Positions 63,616 to 64,000 of a stretch of 64,000 nt of DNA are shown one piece after another (within the stretch, counting starts at the first letter, position 1; every line of letters begins with the position of its first letter). Source of the stretch: Azadirachta indica. Taxonomy: Eukaryota; Streptophyta; Magnoliopsida; Sapindales; Meliaceae. The DNA lies in assembly GCA_022749755.1 (NCBI GenBank), contig CM040440.1, positions 12,201,269 through 12,265,268 of the forward strand. The letters run 5' to 3'. Both the position numbers and the translations under genes were made by a program. The notes under the pieces were generated by a model. That model was not told the DNA's origin and did no database searches. It worked only from the letters and a program-made list of their open reading frames with translations.

Positions 63616-64000
63616 TCAGTAAGTCCCTAATCTGACCGCCTCTTCTGTTTCACTAGTCGGGTTCTTAGGTCCATTTACATTGCCTTTGTCGAGCCCGAAG
63701 AAGAAATTGTCAACGGTTTCATAAATTTTCCCTAATTGTTTGCTACCCTTGTTAATGTTGTCTTCATTAGAATTTGTCAGTTTCTCGGTAATAATGTAGA
63801 ATGTCTTTCTAACAGTTGTTGCGTAGCAGCTTCGAGCTTCTTTCTGGTTTTCTTTTACGACCCTTATTCCTTTATCTGTCCTGAACTTCATCGTTTAGTA
63901 GTGAATTGATTCAGCTATTTTTGCGTTCTTTAAGAACGGCCTTCCCATTAATATTTTGTATAGAATCGAGTATTCCACCACCATAAAATTGACCATCTGG
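63616..64000 (-). pseudogene. Ty3/gypsy (Tat/Ogre-like) pol fragment, protease-RT linker, running off the right edge
   Basis: Minus-strand reading from 64,000 gives NFMVVEYSILYKILMGRPFL, then a stop, then MKFRTDKGIRVVKENQKEARSCY from 63,891. This is the order found in Tat-type polyproteins: (F)xVVD...YNxIxGRPxL after the protease, then LKFPTxxGxGxVRGDQxxARxCY. It is followed by an acidic linker ending RLGTY at 63,619. The in-frame stop between the blocks and the missing RT below 63,616 show decay. More of the element should lie to the right of the window. No protease active-site DxG is inside the window. Confidence 0.75.

Overview
This window is nuclear DNA from a flowering plant, probably a woody eudicot; the species cannot be read from the sequence. 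It is very AT-rich, its genes have GT-AG introns, and most of its length is retrotransposon and MITE debris. Only two genes look functional. I found no operons, CRISPR arrays, rRNA or convincing tRNA genes.

Region by region. 1-3254 (minus): the 5' four coding exons of an RWD-RBR (RNF14-like) E3 ubiquitin ligase gene, running off the left edge. 3.4-6.3 kb: AT-rich DNA with a roughly 260-bp tandem repeat and a 165-bp duplication. 6.7-11.5 kb: an antisense Ty1/copia reverse-transcriptase remnant abutting an antisense Ty3/gypsy-type LTR. 14.6-18.3 kb: a minus-strand LTR element with both LTRs, a PBS-like and a PPT-like site and a gutted 2-kb interior. 20-26 kb: several palindromic MITEs, plus a G-box-bearing, higher-GC island that may be an orphaned gene start. 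27.8-32.4 kb (plus): a complete class II trehalose-6-phosphate synthase gene (TPS5/6-like, 855 aa, three coding exons, probable 5'-UTR intron). 34.0-40.2 kb: a minus-strand Sirevirus-like Ty1/copia element with LTRs, PBS, broken gag and several PPTs but no pol. It is followed at 40.4-42 kb by the 3' end of a second Sirevirus-like element on the plus strand. 42.8-45.1 kb: a nest of palindromic MITEs. 45.7-46.9 kb (minus): a DUF295/KIB1-type F-box pseudogene. 49-51.4 kb: LTR sequence interrupted by a probable 721-bp solo LTR. 52.4-53.5 kb: a composite tandem array. 56.8-61.4 kb: a degenerate plus-strand retroelement whose 'putative plant transposon protein' frame is split by a hAT-like MITE with an 8-bp target duplication, ending in an LTR at 60.05-61.37 kb. 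63.0-64.0 kb: a second tandem array and a minus-strand Ty3/gypsy (Tat/Ogre-like) pol fragment running off the right edge.

The two working genes are unrelated housekeeping or regulatory genes: ubiquitin ligation, and sugar (trehalose-6-phosphate) signalling. Everything between them reads as layered transposon insertion and decay. All family names come from motif recognition, not from database searches.
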